A stretch of 64,000 nucleotides of DNA from a virus (IMGVR_UViG_3300034375_013346:1-64000), one strand, 5' to 3'. Positions 52,054-62,686 are shown, counted from the stretch's first letter. Notes: generated by a model not told the origin, from the letters alone. Made by a program: numbers and translations.

Positions 52054-52587
52054 TTATTCCTCTCCGGCTGGGGTAAAATATATTTCATCGACCTTCATAG
52101 GGGAGATCTTAGCTTCATATCCTTTATCCGGCAAAGAAGCTGGAATTCCTATTATCATATCATTACCACCTACATTTTCAATGCGATCTACGATAAATTC
52201 AGAATCGAAGAATATTGTTCTCTGGTCACCGAACCTGTTAACATCAAAGTCAAATTCTTCCGCCTCTACGTCGCTCCCTATTTTTTTACCTATGGTCGAT
52301 TTATATTGTCTGGCTAGTCGTTCTCTTTCTTGAGCTATAATATCTTTTATATAATCAGGAGCACCCTTTCCCTGGGTTGGGACTTCAGCAATAACATTGA
52401 TGTTCTCAACCGATCCCATTTCTTTCTGTGCTAGAAGATCCCTCAATCTAGGTATGATTTCGGAGTATTTCAATTCCTCGACAGGAGCTGCATTTATATT
52501 CTTCTTAAAGTCCAGCTCGTTATAAAGAGGAGTAGATCCTTCGTTTACCTTATTTGAATAGTCTTCGAATAAACTTATGTGCTTCAT
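52054..52587 (-). CDS. Unknown protein with capsid-targeting-like N-terminus
   Basis: 177 residues starting MKHISLFEDYSNKVNEGST: F-x-x-Y then V-N-E followed by G. Soluble, mixed fold, no recognised family. A GATAAATC box is 15 bp upstream. Likely head-packaged by the motif argument. Confidence 0.7.
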   Translation of the reverse strand: MKHISLFEDYSNKVNEGSTPLYNELDFKKNINAAPVEELKYSEIIPRLRDLLAQKEMGSVENINVIAEVPTQGKGAPDYIKDIIAQERERLARQYKSTIGKKIGSDVEAEEFDFDVNRFGDQRTIFFDSEFIVDRIENVGGNDMIIGIPASLPDKGYEAKISPMKVDEIYFTPAGEE

Positions 52588-52617
52588 CTACTTAAAAATT
52601 AGATTTATCTATATATC

Positions 52618-52893
52618 TCATTCAGGGAAATATTTTGTAACAATCACCTCAAGCTTAGAATTTCCCTTTATAAGCCGATGCCAGACCCCCGCTTTTATTT
52701 TTATCTTACCTTTACATTCAACCGGGAGTTGGTTATCGATCTGAAATAGCCAGTCATTCGGGGTTAAAAATTCCAAAGTTCGATCCTCCTCATCCCAATG
52801 CCACTTTAGAGAATTCTCGTCAGAATTTTCACTGAACACTCTCCGGTAGGTGCTGCCAGATTCGTGTATTTCTATATAAGGATGATCTACCAA
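52618..52893 (-). CDS. Small cupin-like protein
   Basis: 91 residues, beta-rich with KIKIKAGVWHRLIKGNSKL near the end, which looks like the second half of a cupin. Overlaps the next gene by 7 bp. Confidence 0.6.
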   Translation of the reverse strand: MVDHPYIEIHESGSTYRRVFSENSDENSLKWHWDEEDRTLEFLTPNDWLFQIDNQLPVECKGKIKIKAGVWHRLIKGNSKLEVIVTKYFPE

Positions 52894-53438
52894 GGATTAC
52901 TTGATTTAAGTCCTAGTAGTTTATGATACCTGTGAACATTACATGACCACCATCTTGGTTTCCATCTTGGCCCGGGATCATTACATCTGTGTCTAGCTCT
53001 AAAAGACTTTGATGCCTCTTTGTCGGAATTCTTTATTCTCATTCCAGGCTGACCAAACCTAACCAGTATGACTTTCCCATCTCCGTTCTTAGTGTAAACC
53101 CCGAACTTTCTGGGAGCTTTAGGTGTTCTGAAAGGCTTATTCAATTCCACGTCTCTTCCTTTATATTCAGCCTCGTTAATCTCAAAGGGGACATCCAATA
53201 AGACTTCTTCGCCAAGATAAGTGGATTTAGATCCAGCGTCAGTACTTATAAGGAAAACATCATCGAATGATAGATCCAATCTATCATTAAGCCACATATC
53301 CCTGGATTCATTAATTAGATCTAACCAGGACTCAGACTCTATCCTATACACGCTTTCCATTAGAGAGACCTCATTTTTCAAATGGTAGTCCATCCCTTCG
53401 CTTAATCTATCAAAATCTGAGAATCCCTTTATTCGCAT
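52887..53438 (-). CDS. Capsid-targeted protein with conserved RARH...WSC C-terminal domain
   Basis: 183 residues. Starts MRIKGFSDFDRLSEG (F-x-x-F, L-S-E then G). The C-terminal 70 residues hold VRFGQPGMRIKNSD, SFRARHRCNDPGP and WKPRWWSC, a small Cys/Arg-rich domain that I recall from phage head-assembly proteins; the function is not established. The combination points to the virion head. Confidence 0.7.
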   Translation of the reverse strand: MRIKGFSDFDRLSEGMDYHLKNEVSLMESVYRIESESWLDLINESRDMWLNDRLDLSFDDVFLISTDAGSKSTYLGEEVLLDVPFEINEAEYKGRDVELNKPFRTPKAPRKFGVYTKNGDGKVILVRFGQPGMRIKNSDKEASKSFRARHRCNDPGPRWKPRWWSCNVHRYHKLLGLKSSNPW

Positions 53439-53470
53439 ATGCTATATATCGATTCGGAATTTCCCATTCA

Positions 53471-54754
53471 TCAGGTATCCTGTTTACTGAGCTTCTTTTT
53501 CTCCTCGATAGCTTTGGCTTTTTTCAAAGCTGCTTCCCTAAAATATTCATGGTTTTTCCTTATCCTAGATTTTTCATTTTCGCTCATTGTAACAAAGAAA
53601 GGCATCCTCATGATGGCTTCCATCTTCTCAGCGGAGATTTCAGGATTTCCTGTGTGATATGCAGCTAATGCAAATTCATCAAGAAGACGCCATTGCCAAA
53701 TTTCAGGTTCTACAAATAATATATCCGATGTTCCTGGATTCTTTACTGCCATATTTCCGTAAGTAAAGGAAAGAACCCATCTTTCCTGCTCCCTTAGTTT
53801 TCTCATAGCATGGAATATAGCTTCGAGCCTTTCCGGTCTGTATTCCCAGGCTTTGGAATAGGCAGTAATGACTTCATCGGGGTGCCTCCCGAGCTGCTCT
53901 TTTAATCTACCTATCATGTAAAGGGAATAGTAAACCTCCTCATCCCATCCGCCAGCATCTGCCCTTTTTTGATAAGCGTCTATGGCTTTTACCTTCTGTT
54001 GGGAATCTCTATAACTTTGAGCCAAATAGAACATATATCGGGTATTTTCTGGATCCTTATCTAATGCTTCCTCCAATATTTCAGCATCCTTTGCGTATTT
54101 TTCTTCCAAGGAGCTAGCCCTTTTCAGAGGACTTATATCGGCATCTACCCTACATCTGTCACCTGGAATTTGGTATTGTATTACCGGCTCTTTTCCAGGT
54201 AGATCCAAATACTCATGCAAAACCCCTTTGTATACCCAATCTTGATCGGATCTAACTATCTGAGCTCGATGATACTGTAGGTTATTTAATCTGTACATTA
54301 TCTGGAAGCAATCAACATCAGAGGGTAAATCCGAGAATGGATTAATGTTGGGATTTAAAACTTCGAAGGTATCATCAGCATCTATTATCCATGAGTAATC
54401 ACATTTACCTCTGGCTAATTCCAGACTTTCCGTGCGATTAACTTCAAAGTTAACCCAGGGTCTCTCGTAGATTTCGCCTTCTATACCAAGCTCATCCATA
54501 GTTGATTTTATCTCATCTATTGTATTATCGCTTGATCCAGTGTCACATATTACATAATATGAGATATATGGTGCACATCTGGTTAAACATTTTCGGATCG
54601 TGTCCTCCTCATCTTTCACGATCATAACAAGACAGAGACTAATCGATTGGGACTTATCTACTTTTTCCGTAGATGCATCCTCCGTAGCGATTTCTTTTTT
54701 ACTTTCTTTGTTAATTGCAGGTCTGGATTTGCTCCTTGATTTTTTGGATGCCAT
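53471..54754 (-). CDS. Glycosyltransferase family 2 with TPR-like repeats
   Basis: 427 residues. After a basic/acidic leader (1-35), a GT2 domain is clear: LVMIVKDEEDTIRKCL, VICDTGSSDNTIDEI, and the DxD in DYSWIIDADDTFEV. Residues 220-330 are TPR-like helices (NTRYMFYLAQSYRDSQ). This layout resembles SUNS/GT2-TPR transferases acting on proteins or glycans. Promoter-like TATAAATG is 22 bp upstream. Confidence 0.85.
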   Translation of the reverse strand: MASKKSRSKSRPAINKESKKEIATEDASTEKVDKSQSISLCLVMIVKDEEDTIRKCLTRCAPYISYYVICDTGSSDNTIDEIKSTMDELGIEGEIYERPWVNFEVNRTESLELARGKCDYSWIIDADDTFEVLNPNINPFSDLPSDVDCFQIMYRLNNLQYHRAQIVRSDQDWVYKGVLHEYLDLPGKEPVIQYQIPGDRCRVDADISPLKRASSLEEKYAKDAEILEEALDKDPENTRYMFYLAQSYRDSQQKVKAIDAYQKRADAGGWDEEVYYSLYMIGRLKEQLGRHPDEVITAYSKAWEYRPERLEAIFHAMRKLREQERWVLSFTYGNMAVKNPGTSDILFVEPEIWQWRLLDEFALAAYHTGNPEISAEKMEAIMRMPFFVTMSENEKSRIRKNHEYFREAALKKAKAIEEKKKLSKQDT

Positions 54755-54775
54755 CTTTTATATGAGTATATTTTC

Positions 54776-54783
54776 CATTTATA
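54776..54783 (-). promoter_or_regulatory. Late-promoter-like box TATAAATG
   Basis: One mismatch to the T4 late core, 22 bp before the GT2-TPR ATG. Confidence 0.45.
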
Positions 54784-54810
54784 TGGGGAATACACTAAAA
54801 AATTTCACCC

Positions 54811-55536
54811 TTATCCCTGATCTAACGAGGTTATTCTCTCAAGAATGAGTCCATCATTGAGTGTCATAGTAAATTCACCCTTAGCTACGACATTTCTTTT
54901 GCTTGTAGATATGAGATCCACATTAAGAAATCCCGTTTCCTCGCATATGTCGATATCCTCCGTCGGGTTAACCCTGGGAAGAAAGGTAGATCTACTCATA
55001 CCCCTACCGTTCCAATAAACCAGGGTGAGATTATCTATTTTACCATCCAATATCTTTACAACCTGATTTTCTCTTAGGCATTCTATCTTTATCGAGGGTC
55101 CTCTAGACTTGAAACCTGAAGAAAATGAGGTCAAAAAATACCCTCTACCCTCGAGAAGCCCGGGGACGGTATCATTTTTGCAGGAAAACATTCCTAAAGA
55201 ACCCGAGAATCTATGGTGCTTAAATCTTACACCTAGCTCCATGAAGGATTTTCTTAGGGCCTCCATTATCTCCTCCACATCCTCAGATTTATAGAAATCC
55301 ATTAGGTAATGGGGATTAGCTCCCTTTATAATCTTGGAAGACCTGATGCGAAGGTTGGAATAATACCTTATATAATTTTCGAAGACAATACCTATGGAAG
55401 CAACTTGTTCCTCCTCAGATTTAGTCATCTTCTTCCTCATATTCATCTCATGTTCGAATCTTTCTACAAACTCTGAGAGGATGTTATTATCGTTCATATT
55501 CAATTTAGATTCTTTTCCAGGAGTAATCCGTGTCAA
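54811..55536 (-). CDS. Unknown protein
   Basis: 241 residues; helical first half, beta-rich second half. No family recognised. Overlaps the upstream gene by 32 bp. Confidence 0.6.
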   Translation of the reverse strand: MTRITPGKESKLNMNDNNILSEFVERFEHEMNMRKKMTKSEEEQVASIGIVFENYIRYYSNLRIRSSKIIKGANPHYLMDFYKSEDVEEIMEALRKSFMELGVRFKHHRFSGSLGMFSCKNDTVPGLLEGRGYFLTSFSSGFKSRGPSIKIECLRENQVVKILDGKIDNLTLVYWNGRGMSRSTFLPRVNPTEDIDICEETGFLNVDLISTSKRNVVAKGEFTMTLNDGLILERITSLDQG

Positions 55537-55918
55537 GCTTGAATCTCCCTAAACACTCAAACTTATTACCCCATTCTTCGGGTGAAATTATGCTAGCAAA
55601 TGTCTTTTCTTTATTACCAACATATAGATATATCTCTATTCCTATATAGGGTTCAAAAGAAATTTTAGAAGACCATATCATCTGGTTATCCGAATATTCA
55701 CTATACAGATCCCTAATCTGCTCTTTTATTTCCTCAGCCCTCTTGTTAAATTTTTTAGCAGCTTTGGATACAGCACCTCCTTTAAACTTGTCGATGTCAT
55801 CTATCTGGAAACTAGGGGAACTTAAAGAAGTTGGATATGGCTTTAGAAAAGCATCAAAAACCCCGGTCTCCTGATTAAACACTACGGAATCCGGTAATTT
55901 ACGATTTTTCTTTTTCAA
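55505..55918 (-). CDS. Unknown protein
   Basis: 137 residues with a basic start (MKKKNRKLPD) and a helical middle. Overlaps the adenylate kinase gene by 20 bp, so coupled to it. No family recognised. Confidence 0.6.
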   Translation of the reverse strand: MKKKNRKLPDSVVFNQETGVFDAFLKPYPTSLSSPSFQIDDIDKFKGGAVSKAAKKFNKRAEEIKEQIRDLYSEYSDNQMIWSSKISFEPYIGIEIYLYVGNKEKTFASIISPEEWGNKFECLGRFKLDTDYSWKRI

Positions 55919-56540
55919 GTGAGGTTGGCTTTATTCCTATCTTATCTATCACTTGTTTATAGACTTCTTCGGATCCGGGGGAGGCATTAATCTTAACCAG
56001 CTTTCTACTTTTCCTATACTTATCCAATAGAGGTTTGGTTTTATTCTCATATTCGTCGAACCTCTTATTAATTACATCTGGATTTTTATCATCTTCCCTT
56101 CCTTCCTTCTCGGCTCTATTGAGGATTCTTTCCCTCGATTTTTTTCTGCTCAGGTCCAGGTAGATGCAATGGTTTAATCCAACACCCAATTTACCCAGGA
56201 TGGAGTCAAGCATCTTAGTTTGCTTAATAGTTCTTGGAAATCCGTCTATTACTACACCACTTTCAAGATCCGCTTTACCAAGCTCTCTTCTTAACATTCT
56301 AGCCATTATTCTATCCGGAATATAATCTCCTTTGGCTATGATCTTTTTTAGATCTTCATCCTTGGAATTCCTGATTAGTTCTCCCGTAGAAATATGGGTA
56401 AATCCGTTCTTGGAGGCAAGTTTTTTAGAAACCGTTCCCTTTCCGGAACCGGGAGGACCCATTATGATTATGATTTCTCCTTGCTTATCTGGGATTTCCC
56501 TCTCGTTGATAAAATATTCGTAGCTTTTAACCTTATCCAT
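55899..56540 (-). CDS. adk: Adenylate kinase with capsid-targeting-like N-terminus
   Basis: 213 residues. Residues 1-18 (MDKVKSYEYFINEREI) are an extra leader with Y-x-x-F-I-N-E, the same spacing as T4 internal proteins; cleavage would leave a normal kinase. P-loop MGPPGSGKGTVSKKLA, HISTGELIR, DGFPRTIKQ, and a short LID (RAEKEGREDDK) are intact. It interconverts ATP, ADP and AMP and supports dNTP supply next to NrdA/NrdB. A capsid-borne kinase would be unusual. Confidence 0.92.
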   Translation of the reverse strand: MDKVKSYEYFINEREIPDKQGEIIIIMGPPGSGKGTVSKKLASKNGFTHISTGELIRNSKDEDLKKIIAKGDYIPDRIMARMLRRELGKADLESGVVIDGFPRTIKQTKMLDSILGKLGVGLNHCIYLDLSRKKSRERILNRAEKEGREDDKNPDVINKRFDEYENKTKPLLDKYRKSRKLVKINASPGSEEVYKQVIDKIGIKPTSLEKEKS

Positions 56541-56551
56541 CTCAATTTAGC

Positions 56552-57160
56552 TTATTTTTTCTCGAAATACCAAGTACCGAACCACTCATCGGTTACAGAT
56601 AGCTGATACCCCATTCTCTCACAGAACTCATCTACTGCAGGATTCACACCAAATACACCACAATACCATTTATGGATATTATCATAAATGTGCTTATCCT
56701 TGCCGTTTGGTAAAAAAGGCCCCTCCTTCCAATTAAGGTCTATATAATCGTGGCCCATTAATATGCCCCCGCTTTTAACTTTGGGATACCAAAGACCAAT
56801 ATCCTCACAAACTGACTTGTAGGTATGGTTAGCATCTATAAAAACAAAATCCAGGCTCTCGTCAGGAAATAGCTTATAGGTCTTATTAGAAAAGTTCCTT
56901 ATCATAGTCGATCTCTCACCAAACTGTTCCATCCTTTCCGCACATTCAGTCATGATTGCGTAGGGTTCAAAAGACCCATGGTTGGATCCATCTGGGTAAT
57001 CCTCGAAATCCAATTCTCTCCAAACATCGATCATGTAGAGATCTCCGTCCCACGTTTTCAATATTTCCTCAGCAAATTCTCCCTTAAAGGAACCAATCTC
57101 AGCTCCTACTTTAAAGCCCCTTTTAACAAAGATCTCTTTTATTAAATCTTCCCTCTTCAT
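56552..57160 (-). CDS. SAM-dependent methyltransferase (Methyltransf_24-like)
   Basis: 202 residues. Motif I GAEIGSFKGEFAEEIL, then DLYMIDVWRE, FVFIDANHTYKSV and GGILMGHDYID. Sugar-methyltransferase-like family. The substrate is unknown; it may decorate the glycan made by other genes here. Confidence 0.82.
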   Translation of the reverse strand: MKREDLIKEIFVKRGFKVGAEIGSFKGEFAEEILKTWDGDLYMIDVWRELDFEDYPDGSNHGSFEPYAIMTECAERMEQFGERSTMIRNFSNKTYKLFPDESLDFVFIDANHTYKSVCEDIGLWYPKVKSGGILMGHDYIDLNWKEGPFLPNGKDKHIYDNIHKWYCGVFGVNPAVDEFCERMGYQLSVTDEWFGTWYFEKK

Positions 57161-57178
57161 CAGCTATTTTTAAATGTG

Positions 57179-59674
57179 TTACGATCCACAGGATATACAG
57201 TCATCCGGATTATCTAGACTACATGATATATCAGACATTGCCTGATTTGCTAGCTCCTTTAACTCCTCACTAGCAGATTCAGAGTGATTAGAATTCTTTT
57301 CATCATTGGGAACATTGACAGTTTCCTCAACCTTAACTACACTGGGAGACTTGGTTTTATACTTACTTGAATCTATACCGAGACCGGATAAGGCATCCAC
57401 TGCTGCCTTAGTTCTCAAATAGTACATACCAGTTTTAAGACCCATCTTCCAGGAATGGAAATGAGCTGCAGTTAACTTGGCTGCATTCACGCCCTCTATG
57501 AAAAGATTAAGGGACTGAGACTGGCATATAAATTTACCTCTCTCAGCAGACATTTCAATAAGATCCTTCTGCTTTATCTCCCAGACAGTTTTATAGATCT
57601 CCTTAATATCGTCGGGTATATTGGGTATATTCTGAATTGACCCCTTATGGATGATAATCATATTCTTCATATCATCATCCCATAGATTGAGTGAAATTAG
57701 ATCATTCACGAGATGCTTATTAATCACAATAAATTCCCCACTCAAAGTTCTTCGAGTATAAATGTTTGAAGTGAAAGGCTCGAAAGCTTCATTATTCCCC
57801 ATAATCTGAGCGGTAGAAGCAGTTGGCATTGGGGCTAAAAGCAATGAATTTCTTGCCCCATGCTTCATAACTTCCTTCCTAAGCTTTTTCCAGTCCCACC
57901 TACCAGATAATTCCTCGTCGGTGAAATTCCATAGATTGAATTGGAATTTGCCCTGGCTCAGAGGAGATCCATCAAAGGTCTCATATGCTCCAAGTTTTTT
58001 GGCTAAAGAAACTGAGGCGGACATAGAAGCAAAATATATCGTTTCAAATATATCTGAGTTTATTTTCCTAGCCTCATCCGATGAGAATGGTATTCCCATA
58101 ATAGCATAAAGATCAGCCAGACCCTGTATTCCTATCCCTATGGGTCTATGCCTCATGTTGGATTTTCTAGTTTCTGGAGTAGGATAAAAATTAACATCTA
58201 TAACCTTATTAAGATTAATAGCGGTTTGATAGGCCACCTCATACAGAAGATCGTGATCGACTTCACACTTTCCTCTCAGTATTTTGGAGGTTCTAGCATC
58301 AGTAGATTTCAAGAAGTTATTTACCGCTATCGAAGCAAGATTACAAACTGCTTGTTCATCTTTATCAGTATACTCGATTATCTCGGTACACAGATTAGAA
58401 GATTTTATAGTACCGAGGTTTTGCTGATTTGATTTCCTATTTGCAGCATCTTTATATAGGATATATGGTGTACCAGTCTCTATCTGGGATTCTATTATTT
58501 TTCCCCATAGTTCGCGAGCTCTAACTTTTTTCCTGACTTTCCCTTCTCTCTCAGCAGCTATGTATTTCTTATTGAATTCTTCTCCATAAACCTCGTGTAA
58601 ACCAGGAACTTCAGAAGGAGATATTAATGACCAGTCCTCATCCTTTTCTACTCTCTCCATAAACAGGTCCGGAACCCAGAGAGCCAAAAATAAATCTCTT
58701 GCTCTCCTCTCCTCCTTACCCGTATTTTTTCTTAGCTCTAGAAAATCCTCCACATCTGCGTGCCATGGTTCAAGGTAAATGGCGAAAGATCCCTTTCTCT
58801 TTCCACCACCCTGATCAACATATCTGGCGGTCTCGTTATAGACCTTCAACATCGGAACAATCCCATTCGACTTACCATTTGTTCCTCGTATATAGGAACC
58901 AGTAGATCTCACATTATGTATGGCTAGTCCAATACCTCCCGCATTTTGAGAGATCAAAGCAACATCGGATAGGGTCTTATAGATACCCGGAATTGAATCA
59001 TCACTCATCGTGAGAAGAAAGCAGGACGATAATTGGGGTTTTCTAGTACCCGCATTAAATAGGGTAGGAGTAGCGTGAGTCATCATATGAGTTGACAAAA
59101 GCTCATACGTCTTAATGGCATTCTTTATGTCGCTTCCCCATATTCCTACCGCAACCCTCATGTACATGTGCTGAGGGGTTTCTGAAGGATTCCCATGCAT
59201 TTTTAGAAGATAACTCTTCTCCAATGTTTTGAAACCAAAATACTCAAAATTGAAATCACGATCATGTATAATCGAGGAATCCAACTTGTTCTTATTTTTT
59301 CTAACAACCTCGTACGTCTCATCACTGATAAGACCTGCAGGCTTGTCCGTTTCCGGATCGATATAGGAATATAGGTCCTCTATGGTATCCGAGAATTTCT
59401 TCTTAGTTGTTTTATGTAACCTCGAGACCGCTATTCTTGAAGCCAGAATTGAGTGGTCCGGGTGAATGGGTATAAGTGAAGCAGCGGTTTCGGCTGCTAA
59501 ATTGTCAAGTTCACCTGTGGTGATACCGTCATAAATTCCGGCGATCACCTTTTGTGATATACCCATTGAATCCACAAAATCTGTGTTCAATCCATAAGTC
59601 ATTTTCCTCACGCGGTTAGATATTTTATCAAATCTTACCGCTTCGCTAGATCCGTCTCTCTTAGTTACGTACAT
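57179..59674 (-). CDS. nrdA: Ribonucleoside-diphosphate reductase alpha chain, class Ia
   Basis: 831 residues. N-terminal ATP-cone (about 1-95), then the catalytic barrel: active-site cysteines near [14 protein letters not shown] and [29 protein letters not shown]; and the C-terminal shuttle cysteines in DDCISCGS. Complete. Makes dNDPs from NDPs with NrdB; can be recharged by the phage thioredoxin. Confidence 0.97.
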   Translation of the reverse strand: MYVTKRDGSSEAVRFDKISNRVRKMTYGLNTDFVDSMGISQKVIAGIYDGITTGELDNLAAETAASLIPIHPDHSILASRIAVSRLHKTTKKKFSDTIEDLYSYIDPETDKPAGLISDETYEVVRKNKNKLDSSIIHDRDFNFEYFGFKTLEKSYLLKMHGNPSETPQHMYMRVAVGIWGSDIKNAIKTYELLSTHMMTHATPTLFNAGTRKPQLSSCFLLTMSDDSIPGIYKTLSDVALISQNAGGIGLAIHNVRSTGSYIRGTNGKSNGIVPMLKVYNETARYVDQGGGKRKGSFAIYLEPWHADVEDFLELRKNTGKEERRARDLFLALWVPDLFMERVEKDEDWSLISPSEVPGLHEVYGEEFNKKYIAAEREGKVRKKVRARELWGKIIESQIETGTPYILYKDAANRKSNQQNLGTIKSSNLCTEIIEYTDKDEQAVCNLASIAVNNFLKSTDARTSKILRGKCEVDHDLLYEVAYQTAINLNKVIDVNFYPTPETRKSNMRHRPIGIGIQGLADLYAIMGIPFSSDEARKINSDIFETIYFASMSASVSLAKKLGAYETFDGSPLSQGKFQFNLWNFTDEELSGRWDWKKLRKEVMKHGARNSLLLAPMPTASTAQIMGNNEAFEPFTSNIYTRRTLSGEFIVINKHLVNDLISLNLWDDDMKNMIIIHKGSIQNIPNIPDDIKEIYKTVWEIKQKDLIEMSAERGKFICQSQSLNLFIEGVNAAKLTAAHFHSWKMGLKTGMYYLRTKAAVDALSGLGIDSSKYKTKSPSVVKVEETVNVPNDEKNSNHSESASEELKELANQAMSDISCSLDNPDDCISCGS

Positions 59675-59693
59675 TGTTCTTTTTTGGTTATTT

Positions 59694-60674
59694 TTAAAAA
59701 TCCACGTCCATATCGAACGTGTTCTCTGAGGAGTTCATAACTCCCGCTTTCTGATATTCCCCAACTCTTTTTTCGAAGAAGTTGGTTTTTCCCTGAAGTG
59801 ATATATTGGTCATAAAATCAAACGGATTCTCCACATTGAAAACTTTAGAGCATTCAAGATCAACCAAAAGTCTATCAGCAACAAACTCCAAATATTGCTT
59901 CATCAGATCTGAATTCATACCAATCAATTTAACTGGAAGGGACTCGGTGATGAATTCTTTCTCTATCTCAAGAGCACTTAATATGATCTCCCTTATTCTT
60001 TCTTCAGATACCTTATTATTTACAAATCTATTGTGGAGCATAACAGCAAAATCGCAATGCATCCCTTCGTCTCTGGAGATAAGCTCGTTAGAAAAACTAA
60101 GACCCGGCATTAGACCCCTTTTCTTAAGCCAAAAAATGGAACAAAAAGATCCGGAAAAGAATATGCCCTCCACCGCGGCAAAAGCAATAAGTCTTTCCTG
60201 GAAGTGATCTGATTCCACCCATTTAAGAGCCCATTCAGCTTTCCTTTTAACAGCTGGGATAGTATCAATTGCATTAAAAAGATTGGACTTCTCCTCAGGG
60301 TCTGAGATATAAGTATCGATCAGGAGGGAGTAAGTCTCGGAATGTATATTCTCCATCATAATCTGGAATCCGTAGAAAAATTTAGCCTCCGTATATTGTA
60401 CCTCACTAACAAAATTCTCAGCAAGATTCTCGTTAACTATACCATCAGAGGCAGCAAAAAAAGCTAAGACATGCTTAATAAAATGCCTTTCATTATCATT
60501 GAGCTTATTTCTCCAATCATCAATATCACTGGATAAATCAATTTCCTCAGCAGTCCAAATACATGCTTGCTGTTTTTTATACATCTCCCAGATCTCCTGG
60601 TGTTCTATTGGGAAAATCACAAAGCGATTTGGATTTTCATTTAATATCGGTTCAGGTAACGAATATCCTTCCAT
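59694..60674 (-). CDS. nrdB: Ribonucleoside-diphosphate reductase beta chain
   Basis: 326 residues. Diiron-carboxylate helices: [39 protein letters not shown] and [14 protein letters not shown] give the Glu/His ligands. The C-terminal acidic tail (TFDMDVDF) docks to NrdA. Twenty bases from nrdA. Confidence 0.96.
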   Translation of the reverse strand: MEGYSLPEPILNENPNRFVIFPIEHQEIWEMYKKQQACIWTAEEIDLSSDIDDWRNKLNDNERHFIKHVLAFFAASDGIVNENLAENFVSEVQYTEAKFFYGFQIMMENIHSETYSLLIDTYISDPEEKSNLFNAIDTIPAVKRKAEWALKWVESDHFQERLIAFAAVEGIFFSGSFCSIFWLKKRGLMPGLSFSNELISRDEGMHCDFAVMLHNRFVNNKVSEERIREIILSALEIEKEFITESLPVKLIGMNSDLMKQYLEFVADRLLVDLECSKVFNVENPFDFMTNISLQGKTNFFEKRVGEYQKAGVMNSSENTFDMDVDF

Positions 60675-60715
60675 AGGTATTAATTTTTTGGTTAATTTTT
60701 AATCGATCTTTGTTC

Positions 60716-61183
60716 TTAATAGTTATTCTCCTGTCTCCTCCTATTCTCCTCATTCTTACTCATGTACATATTGTACATTTCCTGGGAAGTCATTCCTATG
60801 GAGGCAGCATAATTCATAAAAAAATGAAGCATGTCAACTATTTCGAACTTGCACTCAAGCTGGTCTGATTCAGATAAATCACTAAATCGGATCTCCGTGT
60901 AACTATTATACGCTTGCTTCCATCTTTTCCAGATTGCGTTTCCCCCGCCTTGCTTAATACCACCCAAGGCATCAGTAGCTTCGTGGATCTCGTCAATCAT
61001 AGCATGGTTATTCATATGCCAGAAATCCATTAGATCCCTGAGAGTCATGTCCTGAAAATTGTAGCCGTAAACGTTCTTCTGAGTGTCTGCTTGAAGTTCA
61101 AGAATTTCACCTAGTGTATCGGAAGATTCAGAATACAGATCCTTAATTTCTAGTTCTGCACAAGTATTATCAGTGTTTGCCAT
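60716..61183 (-). CDS. All-alpha (dimeric) dUTPase-like NTP pyrophosphatase
   Basis: 155 residues. MazG/dUTPase_2 fold: helices with MIDEIHEATDALGG and CKEFEIVDMLHFF-like ECKFEIVDMLHFFMNYA giving the E-x2-E ... E-x2-D metal motif. Cleaves dUTP to dUMP and limits uracil in DNA. Confidence 0.82.
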   Translation of the reverse strand: MANTDNTCAELEIKDLYSESSDTLGEILELQADTQKNVYGYNFQDMTLRDLMDFWHMNNHAMIDEIHEATDALGGIKQGGGNAIWKRWKQAYNSYTEIRFSDLSESDQLECKFEIVDMLHFFMNYAASIGMTSQEMYNMYMSKNEENRRRQENNY

Positions 61184-61273
61184 ATTTTTTTGTTTGATCT
61201 ATTTTTAATCCTCTAGACACTAGGTTTTTTATATATCAAGTGGTCTATAGAGGTCGAGTATTTTTAGGATTTT

Positions 61274-62686
61274 CTACCCCATTTTTTTTAATTGTTTCTC
61301 CATCTGATCAATTTCAATCTGGAGTTTTAACATTCGATCTTTAGTTGCTTTACGCTTGGCATAAAGATCTTTAATTATTGTCTTAAGTATTGGATTTTCC
61401 GAGTCACCTCCAAAAACGGCCTTAGATGAAGTTCTCACCCATCCTTCCTTAACTTCGGATAAGTTTATTCCCTCCTTTCCTTTATAAACCTCAGGGGATA
61501 TTCCCCATTGAACAATCGTATTAGGATACAGAGAGGCAAAGTCGTAACAAGCCACCCATTCATGTAGACCTTTGATGGGCTCTTTCACATATCCACCTAT
61601 AAATTTAACGTGGCTTTCCTCTTTCCTCTCGTTAACAAAAACCTGTCCCCTCTCTAAGAATTTGCGGAGCATCAGCACTTCCGTTGACCAAACAGGAGAA
61701 AGAGCCCTACTTATCTCAACGCCATTTAAATTGGCAATTTTGAGATAAGTAAGCATTGTTTGAAGCTTTACGTCTATATAGTGAACAAGAGCGCAGTCAA
61801 TAACATTATACAGTATAAATTTTGGAAAATCGGACTGATACAGGTCCCTTAGGGATCCATTATAGACTATCTTTTTAAGTCCCGTGGCCTTTTCCGCTAC
61901 GTAATCAAGTCTATTACTTTCTTTAATTTTTATTACTCGGTCCCACTTCCGGTATATCTCCAGATAATCGACCATGAGCAAGTGCATGGGGAGGTTGTTC
62001 TTTCCAATGAGCCAATTGGAAGGAGATATTATCTTAGGATCTATGCCCAACCTCTTAGCTCTGTTAACCAAATACGGCCAGTCATATCCAAACCAGTTCC
62101 ATCCAGTAATCAGGGACATTTTGGGTGCTAGGTTCTTGAAGAAAGTATAAAGCATATCATATTCACTCTCGAATTTATGATACTTAAAACTCCACTCATC
62201 GCCCATTGGAGACAGATACTCGTTAGTCCTTCTATGGATATCGGCTTGCTCTTCAGGGGTAAGTGGGTCTAGACCAAGCATAATCGCCTTACATCGGTCA
62301 GTGGCTATACCTATTGAAAGAACCTTATTCTTTGCCGATGCTGTATCGAGTGAATCCCTCATCTCGTCGGTCATCTCTACCTCTATATCGACAAAATATT
62401 TTTTGGGAGTCTGGAATTCAAAAAGGGGCTTAGTTAACTCCGGATCAGCCTCTTCCAAGATCTGTATCATCCGATACTTGTCATATTTCTGGGTTTTTGC
62501 TTTTCTAACTGGGAACCCGTCCCAGCTCTCCCATTCCTTCTCCCTTCTACTATCTGATGGTGAGCATTTTTCCCATATGAATCTCTCCTTATCAGGGACC
62601 GGAACATTAATAAATATTAAATCACCGTCCTCAGAAAAACTTGATACCTTCAAGTAGGTTCCTTTATTCTCAATATCAACTATCAT
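61274..62686 (-). CDS. DNA polymerase family B, N-terminal part (exonuclease, motif A)
   Basis: About 470 residues from the ATG at 62686 (MIVDIENKGTYLK); the longer open frame starts at a non-ATG codon and adds a hydrophobic stretch that does not belong. The 3'-5' exonuclease motifs are present: FVDIEVEM, ITGWNWFGYDWPYL, and VIDCALVHYIDVKL, then polymerase motif A in CYDFASLYPNTI. It ends in a charged helix in the fingers (MEKQLKKMG). Motifs B and C are in 41195-42340, about 19 kb away. Confidence 0.93.
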   Translation of the reverse strand: MIVDIENKGTYLKVSSFSEDGDLIFINVPVPDKERFIWEKCSPSDSRREKEWESWDGFPVRKAKTQKYDKYRMIQILEEADPELTKPLFEFQTPKKYFVDIEVEMTDEMRDSLDTASAKNKVLSIGIATDRCKAIMLGLDPLTPEEQADIHRRTNEYLSPMGDEWSFKYHKFESEYDMLYTFFKNLAPKMSLITGWNWFGYDWPYLVNRAKRLGIDPKIISPSNWLIGKNNLPMHLLMVDYLEIYRKWDRVIKIKESNRLDYVAEKATGLKKIVYNGSLRDLYQSDFPKFILYNVIDCALVHYIDVKLQTMLTYLKIANLNGVEISRALSPVWSTEVLMLRKFLERGQVFVNERKEESHVKFIGGYVKEPIKGLHEWVACYDFASLYPNTIVQWGISPEVYKGKEGINLSEVKEGWVRTSSKAVFGGDSENPILKTIIKDLYAKRKATKDRMLKLQIEIDQMEKQLKKMG

